The notes under the pieces were generated by a model. It was not told the DNA's origin. It did not search any database and saw only the letters and a program-made list of their open reading frames with translations. A DNA stretch of 64,000 nucleotides from Eulemur rufifrons (taxonomy: Eukaryota; Chordata; Mammalia; Primates; Lemuridae). Shown here one piece after another: positions 22,881-35,277 of the stretch; the stretch's first letter is position 1; every line of letters starts with the position of its first letter. The stretch is from the NCBI RefSeq assembly GCF_041146395.1, contig NC_090999.1:73041001-73105000 (forward strand). The letters are read 5' to 3'. A program made the translations under genes and the position numbers.

Positions 22881-23169
22881 TATAGGGAAAATGTGAATCA
22901 TAAATACCTATTTTCTAAATGTTACTCCACAATACTTGATACTCTCAACCTATATACCCTCAATTTACAGAAATACTTTGGAAATATTCTGAGTTCATTT
23001 CTAGACCACTGCAATAAAGCAAATATCACAATAAAGTAAGTCAAACAAATCTTTTGGATTCTCAGTGTATGTATATAAAAGTTATGTTTATACTGTACTA
23101 TAGTCTATTAAGTGTACAATAGCATATCTAAAAAAGTTCATTACTTAATTAAAAAATACTTTATTGCTA

Positions 23170-25050
23170 AAAAGTGGTAATGATCATCCGAGCCTTCAGC
23201 AAGTTGTAATCTTCTTGCCTCAGTGTTGATGGCTGCTGACTGATGAGGGTTCTGGTCACTGATGGTTGAGGTAGCTGTGGCAATTTCTTAAAATAAGAGA
23301 AAAATAATTTGCTGTATTAATTTAACTATACTTTCACAAGCTATTTCTCTGTAGTATGTGATGCTGTTTGATAGCATTTTACCCACAGTAGACCTTTTTT
23401 CAAAATTGGAGTCAATCCTCTCAAACCCTGCCCATAGATTTATCAACTAAATTCATGGAATATTTTAAACCTTTATTGTCATTTCAATAATGTTCACAGC
23501 ATCGTCACCAGGAGTAGATTCTGTATCAAGAAACTACTGGAGCTCTGACTTGGGGGGATAGGCGGTACATGGGCAACGTATGTAACCTGAACTTTTGTAC
23601 ACCCCATAATAAGCTGAAATAAAAAAAAAAAAGAAACTACTTTCTTTGCTCATCGATATGAAGCAACTCCTCATTCATTCAAGTTTTATCATGAGATTGC
23701 AGCAATTCAGTCACATCTTCAGGATCCACTTATAGTTCTAGTTCTCTTGTTATTTCTACCACATCTGCAGCTATTTTATCCAATGAAGTTTTGAACCTCT
23801 CAAATTCATCTATAAGGGTTGGAATCAATTTCTTCCAAACTCTTGTTAATCTTGATATTTTGATATCTTCTCATGAATCATGAATGTTCTTAATGGCATC
23901 TAAAATGATGAATATTTTCAGAAGTTTTAGATTTACTTTGCCCAGATTTATCAGAGGAATTGCTGCCTATGGCAGCTATAGCATTCCAAATGTATTTCTT
24001 AAATAATATAAACTGAAAGTCAAAATTAGTCCTTGATCCATGAGCTACAGAATGGATGATGTGTTAGCAGGCATGAAAACAGCATTAATCTCCTAGTACA
24101 TCTCTATTAGAGCTCTTGGATGACCAGATGCATTGTCAATGAGCAATTTTAATAGTTTGAAAGGAATTTTTCTTTTCTGAGAAGTGACTCTCAAAAGTGG
24201 GCTTAAAATACTCTGTAAACTATGCTGTAAGATGTGCTGTCATCCAGGCTCTTTAATCCCATTTATTTAGCATAATTCACATTAAAGGCACTAGAATTTT
24301 TAAAATGTTAAATGATCATTGGCTTCAACTTAAATTCATCAGGCGTATTACCCCCTAACAAGAGGGTATTACCCCCTAACAAGAGGGAAAAGAGAGTGAG
24401 CCTGTCCTTTGAAGCTTTAAAGTCAGGCATTGACTTCTCCTCTCCAGCTATGAAAGTCCTACATGGTATCTTCTTCCATTACAAGGCTGTTTCATCTATA
24501 CTGAAAAACTGTTGTTTACTGTAGCCACCTTTATCAATTATCTTTGCTAAATCCTCTGTATAACTTGCTATAGATTCTACATCAGCACTTGCTGCTTCAC
24601 CTTGTACTTTTATGTTATGAAGATGGCTTCTTTCCTTAAACTTCATGCACCAACCTCTGCTAGCTTCAAACTTTTCTTCTACAGCTTCCTTACTTCTGTC
24701 AGCTTTTATAGAATTGAAGATATTTAGGGCCTTGATCTGGATTAAGCTTTGGTTTAAGGGAATATTGTGGCTGGTTTAATCTCCAGATCACTACAACTTT
24801 CTCCATTTCAACAATAAGGCTGTCTTGCTTTCTTGTCATTTGTGTATTCACTGTAGTAGCACTTTGAAATCCCTTCATGAACTTTCCCTTTGCATTTACA
24901 ACTTGCCTGTTTGGCACAAGAGGCCTTTCTTGACTTTTAAAATGCCTTCCTCACTAGGCATAATTATTTCTAGCTTTTGATTTAAAGTGAGAAATGAGCA
25001 ACTCTTCCTTTCCTTTGAACAATTAGAGGCCATTGTAGGGTTACTAGTTG
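23170..25050 (-). pseudogene. Tigger1 transposase pseudogene
   Basis: Antisense remnant of the Tigger1 transposase (a pogo-family DDE enzyme with an N-terminal CENP-B-like DNA-binding region). The start region lies near 25040-24990 and the end near 23170. A 72-codon frame at 24699-24917 (minus) preserves pieces such as RQVVNAKGKFMKGFQSAT and LIVEMEKVVVIW. Elsewhere stops, frameshifts, the nested L1 at 23539-23630 and a 21-bp tandem duplication at 24345-24386 destroy the frame. It cannot make an enzyme. Confidence 0.85.
23528..23641 (+). mobile_element. 92-bp L1 3'-end insertion nested in Tigger1
   Basis: AAGAAACTACT is duplicated exactly at 23528-23538 and 23631-23641. Between them lies an L1 3' terminus: 'GGAGCTCTGACTTGGGGGG', then 'CGTATGTAACCTGAACTTTT', then 'AAGCTGAAATAAAA' and an A-run. 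The same terminus, starting at nearly the same base, occurs at 6402. It splits the Tigger1 transposase remnant and so is younger than that element. Confidence 0.95.
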
Positions 25051-25448
25051 CCCTAATTTTAATATCCTTGTGTCTTAGGGAATGGAAAGGCTGAAGGAGA
25101 GGGAGAGAGACAGGAATAGCTGATCCGTAGAGCTGTCAGCATACACGTACTAGTTGATTAAGTTTGCCTTCTTGTATGGATGTGGTTCATGATGCCCCCA
25201 AACAATTGCAATATTAACATCAAAGATCACTGATCACAGATCACCATAGGAGACATAATAATGAAAAATTTGAAATATTTTGAAAATTACCATAACGTGA
25301 CACAAAGACATGAGAGCTCATGCTATTCAAAAAATAGCACCAATAAACTTGCTGGACACAAAGTTGCTACAGACTTTTCAATTTGTAAAAAATATAATAC
25401 CTGTGAAATGTAATAAAGCAAAGCATAATAAAACAAGATATGTGGGTA

Positions 25449-26168
25449 TATTCTACATGCTCAGGTTTCAGTAAGGTAGGGTTTATTTTTTCCCAATGTA
25501 AAACTATAAATAGCCTTGGAAAATTTGACCAACTAATGTTTAACAGTTATTTATATTCCAAGGAGGAAAATTTATGGGATCCTTTTTAATATAATATGTA
25601 TTTTTATATACCATTTCTTAGTGATTTTTCTAGTGTGATTCAAAATAAAGGGTCATCATTTCCTATTGTGTTCTGTACTTCACTTTTTATATAAATGTTT
25701 CATCATTCCATTGAAAAACTATAAATAATCATCAAACTTTGGTATACTACAATAATTAATGTGATTTATATGAAACACTTATTTTAAACCTTTGTACATT
25801 TATAGCAGAATTCTCACACTGATAATAATTGCTTAAAATGAAAATATTTATATCTATTATACAATATACTTGATATAATGCATTTATGGTTATCAATTTT
25901 AAATATCACATTGTTCTTTCTTTTTCTACCTTCATAAAACTACCTAGGTTATTAATAACAGTCAGAATTTTAATGATTTTATAGCTAAAATATTTCTGAA
26001 TTATTATTGAAGATTAAAATAAATATTAAACTATTTCAAAATATTTATGAATAACATAAACATATAAAATGAAATACCAGAAAATAAAGCATTGGAATTG
26101 CCAGCATATTTAATAATTATAGTTGGGGTCCTTGGGAGTTTATTGACAGGCTCCATTCCAGTGTCAGC
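25449..26168. other. AT-rich DNA with no recognised gene
   Basis: No assignable repeat or coding frame. Confidence 0.5.
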
Positions 26169-26544
26169 AAAACTAGGCATTTCTTTTTTTTTTTTTTTTT
26201 TTTTTTGTTGAGACAGAGTCTCACTTTGTTGCCCAGGCTAGAGTGAGTGCCGTGGCGTCAGCTTAGCTCACAGCAACCTCAAACTCCTGGGCTCAAGCGA
26301 TCCTACTGCCTCAGCCTCCCGAGTAGCTGGGACTACAGGCATGCGCCACTATGCCCGGCTAATTTTTTCTATATAGATTTTTTTTTTAGGTGTCCATATA
26401 ATGTCTTTCTATTTTTAGTAGAGATGGGGTCTCGCTCAGGCTGGTCTCGAACTCCTGACCTTGAGCAATCCACCCGCCTCGGCCTCCCAGAGTGCTAGGA
26501 TTACAGGTGTGAGCCACCGCGCCCGGCCAAAACTAGGCATTTCT
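26169..26544 (-). mobile_element. strepsirrhine-type Alu, minus strand
   Basis: Perfect 16-bp TSD AAAACTAGGCATTTCT at 26169-26184 and 26529-26544. The antisense Alu body ends GCGCCCGGCC at 26528. The mid-linker ('TTTTTTTTAGGTGTCCATAT') and a shortened 'TCTCGCTCAGGCTGG' differ from the 15.7-kb copy but agree with the copy at 47.3 kb. Confidence 0.95.
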
Positions 26545-26719
26545 GTAGAACTAACTGCCCTTTACAGTTTTCCACATTTCAGACTTTCCCACTTTTCTTT
26601 TCTTTCTACTTTCCAAAGTCCTACAATTTTCCTCTTCCAAGATTTACTGTATTAATGTATTTCCAAAATGAAGAATCAGAACAATTCTCCTGTAATTATT
26701 TACAAAGTGGAGCAGAAGT

Positions 26720-26965
26720 GTAGCTTCAAAGTTAAGAGCACAGGCTCTACAGCTGGACTGCTTCCCTGCCAACATCTACTTTGCTTGCTCCTACCTATGT
26801 GGACTTGGTCAAGTCACCAAATATTGTTATGCTTCAGGTTTGGCAAATTTTAAATGGGAATAATAACATCAATTTTCTACAGGGTGGTTGTGAGGATTAC
26901 ATAAGGATTAATATATATAAACCTTTATCACATTACCTGACGTGTAGAGTAAGAACTGTCTAGTT
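26720..26965 (+). repeat. MIR SINE, plus strand
   Basis: Follows the MIR order: 'AGAGCACAGGCTCTACAGCT', 'ATGTGGACTTGGTCAAGTCA', 'GGTTGTGAGGATTACATAAG' and a diverged tail 'CACATTACCTGACGTGTAGA'. Ancient tRNA-derived SINE, non-coding. Confidence 0.9.
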
Positions 26966-27078
26966 GAGAACTCTTATTACCTGCAATTATAGAATGTTAT
27001 AAAGTGTTCTTAGAAAGTATCTGATACAATCTCTTTTTCTTAAAGTGGAAGAACTCATGGGCCACATGGCAGAATTAA

Positions 27079-27443
27079 AAACATGGTTTCATGGCCGGGC
27101 GCGGTGGCTCACGCCTGTAATCCTAGCACTCTGGGAGGCCGAGGTGGGCGGATCGTTTGAGCTCAGGAGTTCGAGACCAGCCTGAGCAAGAGCGAGACCC
27201 CATCTCTACTAAAAATAGAAAGAAATTATATGGACAGCTAAAAATATATATAGAAAAAATTAGCCGGGCATGGTGGTGCATGCCTGTAGTCCCAGCTACT
27301 CGGGAGGCTGAGACAGGAGGATCGCTTGAGCTCAGGAGTTTGAGGTTGCTGTGAGCTAGGCTGACGCCATGGCACTCACTCTAGCCTGGGCAACAGAGTG
27401 AGACTCTGTCTCAAAAAAAAAAAAACAAACAAACATGGTTTCA
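27079..27443 (+). mobile_element. strepsirrhine-type Alu, plus strand
   Basis: Perfect 13-bp TSD AAACATGGTTTCA at 27079-27091 and 27431-27443. The Alu starts at 27093 (one extra T) with GGCCGGGCGCGGTGGCTCAC and is almost identical to the copy at 15.7 kb. CpG-rich, young. Confidence 0.95.
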
Positions 27444-28620
27444 GGTGTCATAGTCTTTGGTTTTACTCAGGGATCAATCATTTTCTTTAGGTAAATTATT
27501 TTACCTAATTTTTAATTTCATCATCATTATAATGATAGAGTGTTGTCAAAATTAGATACTATAACCTACTTATATTAGTATTATTGGAATATAGAAGATT
27601 TTCAGCAATTTCACTCCCCCCCCCCATTTCTTCTGCCACTCATTCTTTAAATATCAGAATTCTCAGGGATCTAGTCACTTTTTAAATTCCCGTTGATACT
27701 CTTTCTGGGAAATATGATGAATTCTAATATAATTTATTTTATTTAGAAGATGGCATCCATGGTTGACCTGTTTTCCATCTCCAGACTACCTATTTGGCAA
27801 ATACTCACTCATGATCATTTTTAGATTGATAGATACTAAAAAAATCTATTACCTTGCTACAAGATATATTACCTCCCATACCCTTGTAATCTTTTGTCTT
27901 ATCCACTACATTAAAGTAATTATTGATTCTTCCTTTTCATTTTGACTTATACATTGTAATAATGTTATTGGATTCTGCTTCAAAAGTGAGTTACATATCA
28001 GACCCTTCTCTCCATCTGAGTATTAGTTCTGACTAGATCTTTTGCAACAGCTCTCCATCTAAGCTGCTTGTCTCAGATCTTTTATTCAGATAAGACACTT
28101 AGTAATTCCACTGGCACAACTCAAGCCCAGGTATATTCATTTTTAGTTATGATTTAGTTATAATGATTGTATTAGTATTTTTGGTGTTGATATCACTAAG
28201 TACCTATTGAGTGAGAGGAACTATGTCAAGCTCCAATAGATATAGAAATAACATAACATATTCACCTCAACGTGTTAGGAAAAAAATCTAAACAAATAAG
28301 AGCAAGGTGAAAGCTGTAATTTAAGTAGATAAAAGAAGGCATAACAGGAGCATTTTCAATGCACAGTAGAATTGTGAAATGGATCTTGTAGAGTAAATAT
28401 GAGTTCAAAGGGCAACAAATAATATTCAAACCATAGCATGATATGTGAAAAGGCCATACATGTGTAAAAGTCTGGTAAGAAAAATTTTAAGAGAGTAGCC
28501 AAAAATTAGAGTGCAAAGGTAAACTTCTACTGAGACTTTGAGTAAGGTTCACTTTATCCAGGTAGTCTCCTCTTATTGCCAGACTGGTGTAGACCCTCAA
28601 TCGCTACCTTATATTTACTC
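27444..28620. other. no recognised gene; possible L2-like fragment near 28190-28260
   Basis: Mostly unassigned. A C-run of 11 lies near 27617. 'AGTACCTATTGAGTGAGAGG' near 28200 is reminiscent of L2/MIR-related text but too diverged to call. Confidence 0.4.
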
Positions 28621-28624
28621 TGTC

Positions 28625-28755
28625 AAACCATTTGTGCCATACTGCAATTGCCAATGAACTAAAGAGCAGGAACATTTCATTTCATTTTCAGTGCTGTATC
28701 CTCAGAACCTAGCACATAATAGGTGAATAATAAATATTTAAAGTTGATAGTAAAC
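28625..28755 (+). repeat. L2 LINE 3' fragment
   Basis: 'CAGTGCTGTATCCTCAGAAC', 'CTAGCACATAATAGGTGAAT' and 'AATAAATATTTAAAGTTG' match the well-known L2 3' end. Ancient and non-coding. Confidence 0.8.
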
Positions 28756-30200
28756 CAATACAACTAAACTAATTATATAACCAATACTTTTATATTTTCG
28801 CTACCAATTTAAATATTTATTTATTGAGTACACATGTAAATACTTAATTTATGACATAATTTTAGTTACATTATATATTATTATGTCATTAGTTTGTTTA
28901 GTGATATTAATTTTAGCAAACTCAGCCAAATCAGGCCATTTTGTCTTTTTTTTTTTTTTGTGGACCAATGGCTAAGAGTGGTTTTTATGGATGAATATTT
29001 TATAGGTGAACATTTCCATTTTATTTGAAAATGGAAAATACTACCTAAAAAATCCAATTAAGCAATATGCTCTTCCCCCAAAAAACACTAATCCCACTCT
29101 CTCATTAGTAGACCTTTATTATAAAACAGCACTCAATTATTATTATACTTTTAATACCATTAGAAAATGACAATTTATCTCTTGATACAAGAATTCTTGT
29201 AATACACTCAATTTTAACTCTTGTCTCACAAAGCTTAAAATATTTACTATATGACCCTTTACAGAAAATGTTCACTGACATATTACTGCAAGGAGTAATT
29301 GAAAATATTTAGTTAAGGGATTATTAACACATTTGTGGATAATAATGAGATAAACTAGGGAAGGTAAAGCACCCAGGTGTTAGGAAACAAAGGAAGTCAT
29401 CACCAATAACCTACAGGTTAGGGAGGGAGATGTTACCCACTACTCAGTTGGACATGCAGTCCCAGCAGTGAGGCTGTTTCACAGGAGCTGTGAACTTAAT
29501 GAACTCAGATACCAGCAAACCCTTTCACAGCAGGCAGGAGTAAATACCCTGACATGTCTGTAGAAAGAGATACCATGATCTCTCTCTCCTGTCTTCCTCA
29601 ATCTCTCACAATGCTCCATTGGCCTAATCCATCACTAAGTCAGGGAGCAAGGGCGCCCAGTGATTGAGTCCACGGAGTTCAGTCTGTCAGGTCACAGAGA
29701 ATGGTGGAAATGATTTGTAGTGGCAAATAAAAAATAGTCAGCATAAAATACAAAATGCTAACAGGCATTTGCATTCAAATACACGAATGCAGAAAAGAAA
29801 CCAGAGCAGAATATATAGATTTTAGAATCTGTCGGCATTTGGATGGTTGTTGAAATTACTGATCCATATGAGGTTTCTAGAGAAGATTATTTCCAGTTAG
29901 AAAAGGATGTGGGCTGAAAACAAAACTCTAAGTAACACAGGCATTTAATGAATAAAGAATAACAGCTTGCAAAAAACTAGTAAAGAGGAAAAATATACAA
30001 CAAACTAAAATTATTATAGCAATTTGATAAATAAGCATGAATTAATTGCTATCCAAACAAAACGCTTAAAACATTTCAAGCTTGTTCAGCTGGAAATGTG
30101 TATGTATGTGAATACAGGATCTATTTGCAAAGTAGTTTGCAAATTGTACAGTGCTTTGCCACTATTATGGCTACAACCCTGCGCTAGTCATCAATAATTC
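28756..30200. other. no named element; LTR-like sequence at about 29340-29710
   Basis: 29340-29710 is GC-richer and reads like an old LTR-associated repeat ('CACTAAGTCAGGGAGCAAGG', 'CAGTCTGTCAGGTCACAGAG'). Similar text seems to occur near 51640-51760. Remainder AT-rich and unassigned. Confidence 0.35.
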
Positions 30201-30204
30201 TCAA

Positions 30205-31300
30205 CTAAGCTACTGTCATAGTCTCCAAACTGATTCTCAATTTCCAGGTGTCCTCCTCTTAGTTTATTTACTTGACACACAACAGCCTGAATAGACTTTT
30301 AATATGCATCACTTCACACTTCTCTTCAACACCATTTGAGATGCTATTATATCTCTTAATGTAACAATCCAAACTTCTTATCATGGCTCTTCCTCAAAAA
30401 AGAATCCTCTCCCGAATTTCTAGATAAAGTGTCCACATTCTATAGCGAAAGTACCACAAGGGAGGAAACAAATAGTCTCCAGAGGAAATAACCTACAACT
30501 GTCAAATGGTTGGTTGACTTTGAAGGACCAGAACAAAATAATTAGAGCAATTTATAGTGCATTTCTCAAAGCCTAGGTTTTTACACCATAAATAGTATAT
30601 TTACATCAATTATATCTTAAATGATACCTGGCTTAATACATAGTTATGAAAAATATTTCTCTAATCCTTCAAGGGCACAGACTAAAGACAATCTTAATAT
30701 AAGTTTCTCAACAAAGCACATTAATATCTCTCAGTCTTCAGCCTCTGAATTCGTATTTATAGTGACATCTCACTTTTCTCTAAGAATAATGGGCAGATGC
30801 TTGCTTTAAATTAGTCTAAAAAAAGGCTCGCCATAGTCATTTTTTCCAAAACCCAGGAATTCTTTTCCAAAAGTAATTTATTCTCTTATTCCAGAAGCTG
30901 ACACTCCCAGCAATTCACAAATGCCAATTTCCTCAATTTGAACATACAATGAAGTTAATAAATCAATATATTTCTCACCAGCCACCCAGTTATACATATA
31001 TCATACAGAATCACTTCCTACTGTTTAACAATCTTGCAAAGTTTTCCTTGCCTACTAAATAAAGTCTAAAGTTTTTGTTTCACAAGACACTTTATTGCAT
31101 TTCTGCAACCCACCTTTCCATTTATGTCTTCTGCTACCACCTGACCATCAATCACCAATTCATATGTTTAATTAACAAATATTTCTTAAATTCAAAGTAG
31201 GAAGCATGGTATGATATGTGGGGAATAGGTATCCAATAGGTAAACACCATCCATGACCACAAAGACCTTACGGTCTAGCAAGCGAGTCAGGCACTAAAAC
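30205..31300 (+). repeat. L2-like fragments
   Basis: 30215-30380 ('CCAAACTGATTCTCAATTTC', 'CCAAACTTCTTATCATGGCT') and 31050-31140 follow text I associate with L2 3' regions. 31165-31300 ('AACAAATATTTCTTAAATTC ... CATCCATGACCACAAAGACC') resembles a related ancient repeat. Highly diverged; boundaries rough. Confidence 0.45.
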
Positions 31301-31549
31301 ATGAACGTATGATGAGTGTTTAAAGAGGGAAAAACAAGATATTTTCCAAATTTTTAACATGAGGATGTAAATTGGACATTGAAGGAAACCTCATTGTAGA
31401 AATTTTCTTATCATGAATCTCAAAAAGTGAGTAAAATTTGGCCATGTTTAGTGCGTAGGGAATAGGAGGAAACTCTTTGAGAGAGGGAATTTTGTTCTGT
31501 TGCTTTTTCCTAGCCTTCTCTCCTATGTAGTTAGTTCTTCCTTAAATGT

Positions 31550-31770
31550 CTTTGTGACCTTTTTCAAAATGTAACCCCCACCTTAAAGCCTTCCCAAAAT
31601 CTCAGAATGAATTTTTCATCCTTATCAGATTGCATTGCCATTTATATAATCGTTAATCACATACTCTATGTTGTTCCCTAGATAGTAGTACTTTCTTAAG
31701 AGTGGGGACTCTTGCACAATATTTTCACCATTCCTATAACATTTCTTCAGCTCCTGGTAGAATCTAGTAG
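31550..31770 (+). repeat. L2-like fragment
   Basis: 'CCTTAAAGCCTTCCCAAAAT', 'CAGATTGCATTGCCATTTAT' and 'TAAGAGTGGGGACTCTTGCA' resemble the L2 3' region. Diverged, non-coding. Confidence 0.55.
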
Positions 31771-33775
31771 GTTACAGTAGTATGAGTTGAATTCTGAGAT
31801 AATTTAGGCCTAAAGAGATTGAATTACCTGGCTAGGTCAAACAAGAAGTTAATGCAAAGTCAAGATGAAAGATGTCTTCTAATTTGAATCCTGTGTTTTT
31901 CATCAAAATTTCATAAAGTTATTAGTTTTAATATTATTTCCTTAATTTGCTGATCTTGTGAATCTAACTGGGGCTGAAATAAAAAAAAAAAATGGAAATG
32001 GATCAAACAGGCTCGGTCAGGAATGTGCTTTCCTGGGGTATCACCTTGAGATCAGAAAACACTGAAGTGAAATGCTCATTTTCTCCACATCTTCCTTCCT
32101 CTTACAGACAGTAAAGCTTTCTGCATACTTTAGTAGGTTTTTGTGAAAGATACTTTGATTACTTCTCTCAACTGCATTTCACTCTCATTCTATTCAAAGA
32201 CAATAGAGTTAAAAAGAAAAAAAAATCCTGGATTAATTTGTAGCTAGGATACAAAATGTAAATTAGGATTTGCCAATTAGGTGCACTTGTGTGAAATTAA
32301 ACAATGGAATAGCTGATAGCATCTTTCAGTTGCTGCAGGAAGACAGAAATCCTCTGGGGGAAGTGAATGCTGGCCAGAGCTGGCAGGCACATTCTGTAGC
32401 CCAGTCACAGGCTTCATGAGAGTGGTATATGCAACTAGGACATTTTACTGACTTTGGGTAGCCGCAGCAGTGATGGTGAGGCCTAAAAGTCAAAGGACTA
32501 ATGGCAGTGTCCTAACGTGCACTCCTCTATCCCTTCAGTCATTAGATAAGACCCTGAGTTTACTCATAATCTGCTGGAAATACTTTGAGCAGTTTCTGTT
32601 TTCTGAACAGTTCCAACTGATAGGGTGTTCAATAACACTTGCCAGCAGTTTCACCTTAGGAAAATCTTAAGTAATCTTTGTGTCTTTGTTTACTGCCTTG
32701 CATGTTGTCCAAAGTTCCATGCGCTATGTTAGAATAAATGAGATGACATAGAGATCATTGGATAATCCCCAGGGGCTGACGCCAGGGAGGAAACTAAATC
32801 TGAACATATTTTATGATTAAGAGGAATTTCTGTGGCTTTAAGGGTAATCTTCACATGCATAAATAACAATGATTAATCAACCCAGTTTCATAATTTCCCA
32901 AATTCTTCTAATTTATTAAGCTCTTCAGATATTTAAATATTGAGATGCTTCAGAATTATTATGCAGTTTTTTGATCTCTAAATATAATACTTAAATGACA
33001 TGGAACATCATCAGAAAATAGTCTCCTACTGCTTCCTAAATGCTGAGTCAAAGGCAGAGAAGTTATGAAAAATAAATGAGGTAAAGCAGAGATGTTTACT
33101 CTCAAAGCAGGAGGCACTAATCTTGTAACAATGCTCTGTTCCACTGGTGTTGTTATTGCTGCCACATGGAGTGATTGATGGAGATTTAATCATTTTATCT
33201 AATGGCTTCGGGTATCAGAGAATGATATGTGCTACAGTATAGCTTTTAAACAATCCAAAGTTTTCTTAAAGTAAGAAATCAAGAGCTGCAAATGTTGCTG
33301 TTATTTCTTTCCTCTGTAATCTGTAACAATTTTGGAGTCCTTCAATTCTGATAACACAAAACACGAGATTACATACCTTTATTATAGATGACAAAAATAG
33401 GAATTGATTATTCCTACTGACATATCACAGTGTTTTTTAATTACAATATTAGATTATTGTTACTGATATATGAAATTAACATACTCTTTATGTGTTTTAA
33501 GTGGTGAGTGTTTAAATTAAACAAGACAATTGCACTCATCTGACAATATTATTGCCTGTTTTAATACAAAGTTCTTACAAAAAGGCAATATTTAAGTAAC
33601 ATTGGATATATTCCTTTTAATTTTTTTAGAGACTCATTTTTCATACTAGGTATTCTATAGAGCAACTAGGTAGTTTATTTGTCAATTTATACTTGATCTG
33701 TTTGATACCAAATAAGTAAATGATAACATATCTAATTATTATGCTAATATCCAATGTTAATATATTTATCCAATT
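31771..33775. other. no recognised repeat; comparatively complex sequence at 32330-33200
   Basis: I find no repeat signature. Base composition in 32330-32480 and 33000-33200 is less AT-skewed than in the neighbours. Open frames of 66-68 codons have no domain. It could be plain unique intergenic DNA or contain a regulatory element; nothing in the sequence decides. Confidence 0.4.
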
Positions 33776-33779
33776 AAAT

Positions 33780-34250
33780 AGGTGAGAGAAATTGAACTCA
33801 ACACCACTGAAACAAAAGGCAGGAAAGTTATTAAGTTCTGGGGTGAGCTAGTGGAAAAGAGGACATTGTGGGGAAGGTTGGTCAATGTGATTAGACAATC
33901 AATGTTTGCTAATTAGCACTCTTAGTGAATTAGGGTCCTCCCCTTCCACAGAGGTTGGGAGATGGGGGCTCTAACTTTCTCGATGATCATATTTCAAAGG
34001 GATGGTTCCCAGGTCTTTGAAAAAGACATTTCTGAATTTTAAAACTGGCAAAAGTTTGGGAGAAGACTTACATCTCAAAGGAGCAGGGAAAGACTTTACA
34101 ATGACAAGATTTTTAAAGTAAACATTCTAAGAAAAGGGAGGTCAAGGGCCAATGCAAAGAAACCTGACTAAAGTTTAGTCCCATGGAGGGGAACACTGTG
34201 ACTGACTAGATACCAACAGTTGACTTGAAAATTCTCATTTGATTAGAAAG
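33780..34250 (+). repeat. LTR-like repeat, unclassified
   Basis: 'GGTTCCCAGGTCTTTGAAAA', 'GACATTTCTGAATTTTAAAA' and 'AAGGGAGGTCAAGGGCCAAT' resemble an old mammalian LTR family. Ends and TSD not found. Confidence 0.45.
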
Positions 34251-35205
34251 CAGTAAAAATGCCTATTAAATTAAAAAATGAAGATTTTAAAAATATTATT
34301 TTAATATATATTTTTTTAAAAAAGAAAAAAGACAATAAAGATTGTTTCAAATTGTGCTATAGCCAGTCCACTGACTTTTCTCTCTCAGGGTAACATTGTG
34401 ACAGTTTAAGTCACTTCATTTTTTATTTATTTATTATCCTATGTTGTGCTGACCTAACCACTAAGAATTTAAGCTTTACAGTAATTATCTTTAAATTCTT
34501 TCCAACATTCTTCAGACCACTAAATTTATCTAATTTTCATTTATGTAAAATTCAAATTTGACAGTTGGATATAAAACTATATATTCTATATATTTATTTC
34601 ATAGGCTTATTTTATTATTCCACAATTGCTATTCTGCTTTAATAAATGCACACTTTTTCCAGGATTCTGGTTAGTTTTTGGTTAATGACTCTTTTCTTTA
34701 TCAATACATCTTAAACTATATGACTACTTAGTTTCTATATTTCCTGACTATATGGTCTTAATCTTCTGAAAGTCTGTCTTTTGAAGTTGTAACTAAAGGT
34801 ATATCTTTATAACTTTTGGTTCTTTTATGTAACTTCTACAGCTCTGTTTTTTCCTCCTTAAAATACTTTAGTAAATGTTCTAGTCTAATGAAACTCTTGC
34901 ACAAGGATCACATAATGTTTATTTTCACTAATTAAAATTATATTTCATGTTAATACCTTGTGTTATACTCAAACTTTTAGCTCTATATTATGAGGCATTT
35001 TAAAAATGGGTTTGCAGTGTAAGTTTTCTCATCTTCATAATCAAAATAAAGAATTGTAGAATTATTCTACTGATTGACCTTGACAAAATTTACTGTTTAA
35101 GTTTGATTCTTTAATTAAAGCACTTGTTTTATTTCTAAATTATTTCAGTAAAAGTTTAATACTTTTTGAAAAATTATATATGAACATATATTTTAAGTAT
35201 CTTCT
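34251..35205. other. AT-rich DNA with no recognised gene
   Basis: No assignable feature apart from short A/T runs. Confidence 0.5.
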
Positions 35206-35277
35206 AATGGCCAAATGCTATGGTAAGCCATTAACATACATCATGTCACTCAGTTTCTCCGAACTGGACTAATGAGG

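Larger units (their letters stand above)
22968..25446 (-). mobile_element. near-complete Tigger1 DNA transposon, minus strand
   Basis: The right-hand TIR of Tigger1 lies at 22968 onward ('CAGAAATACTTTGGAAATAT ... CTAGACCACTGCAATAAAGC') and the left-hand TIR ends at 25446 ('AATAAAACAAGATATGTGGG'). TA dinucleotides flank both ends (22966-22967, 25447-25448). After removing a nested 92-bp L1 and its 11-bp TSD the element is about 2376 bp, close to the roughly 2.4-kb consensus. Nearly the whole transposase gene is present antisense but broken by stops and frameshifts; see the pseudogene entry. Tigger1 is a pogo-like member of the Tc1/mariner superfamily, active in early primates/eutherians and now extinct. 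Confidence 0.95.

Noticed and set aside
22731..23039. 102-codon plus-strand frame
   Set aside because: It spans the end of MER2, the spacer and the Tigger1 terminus, all non-coding in this direction.
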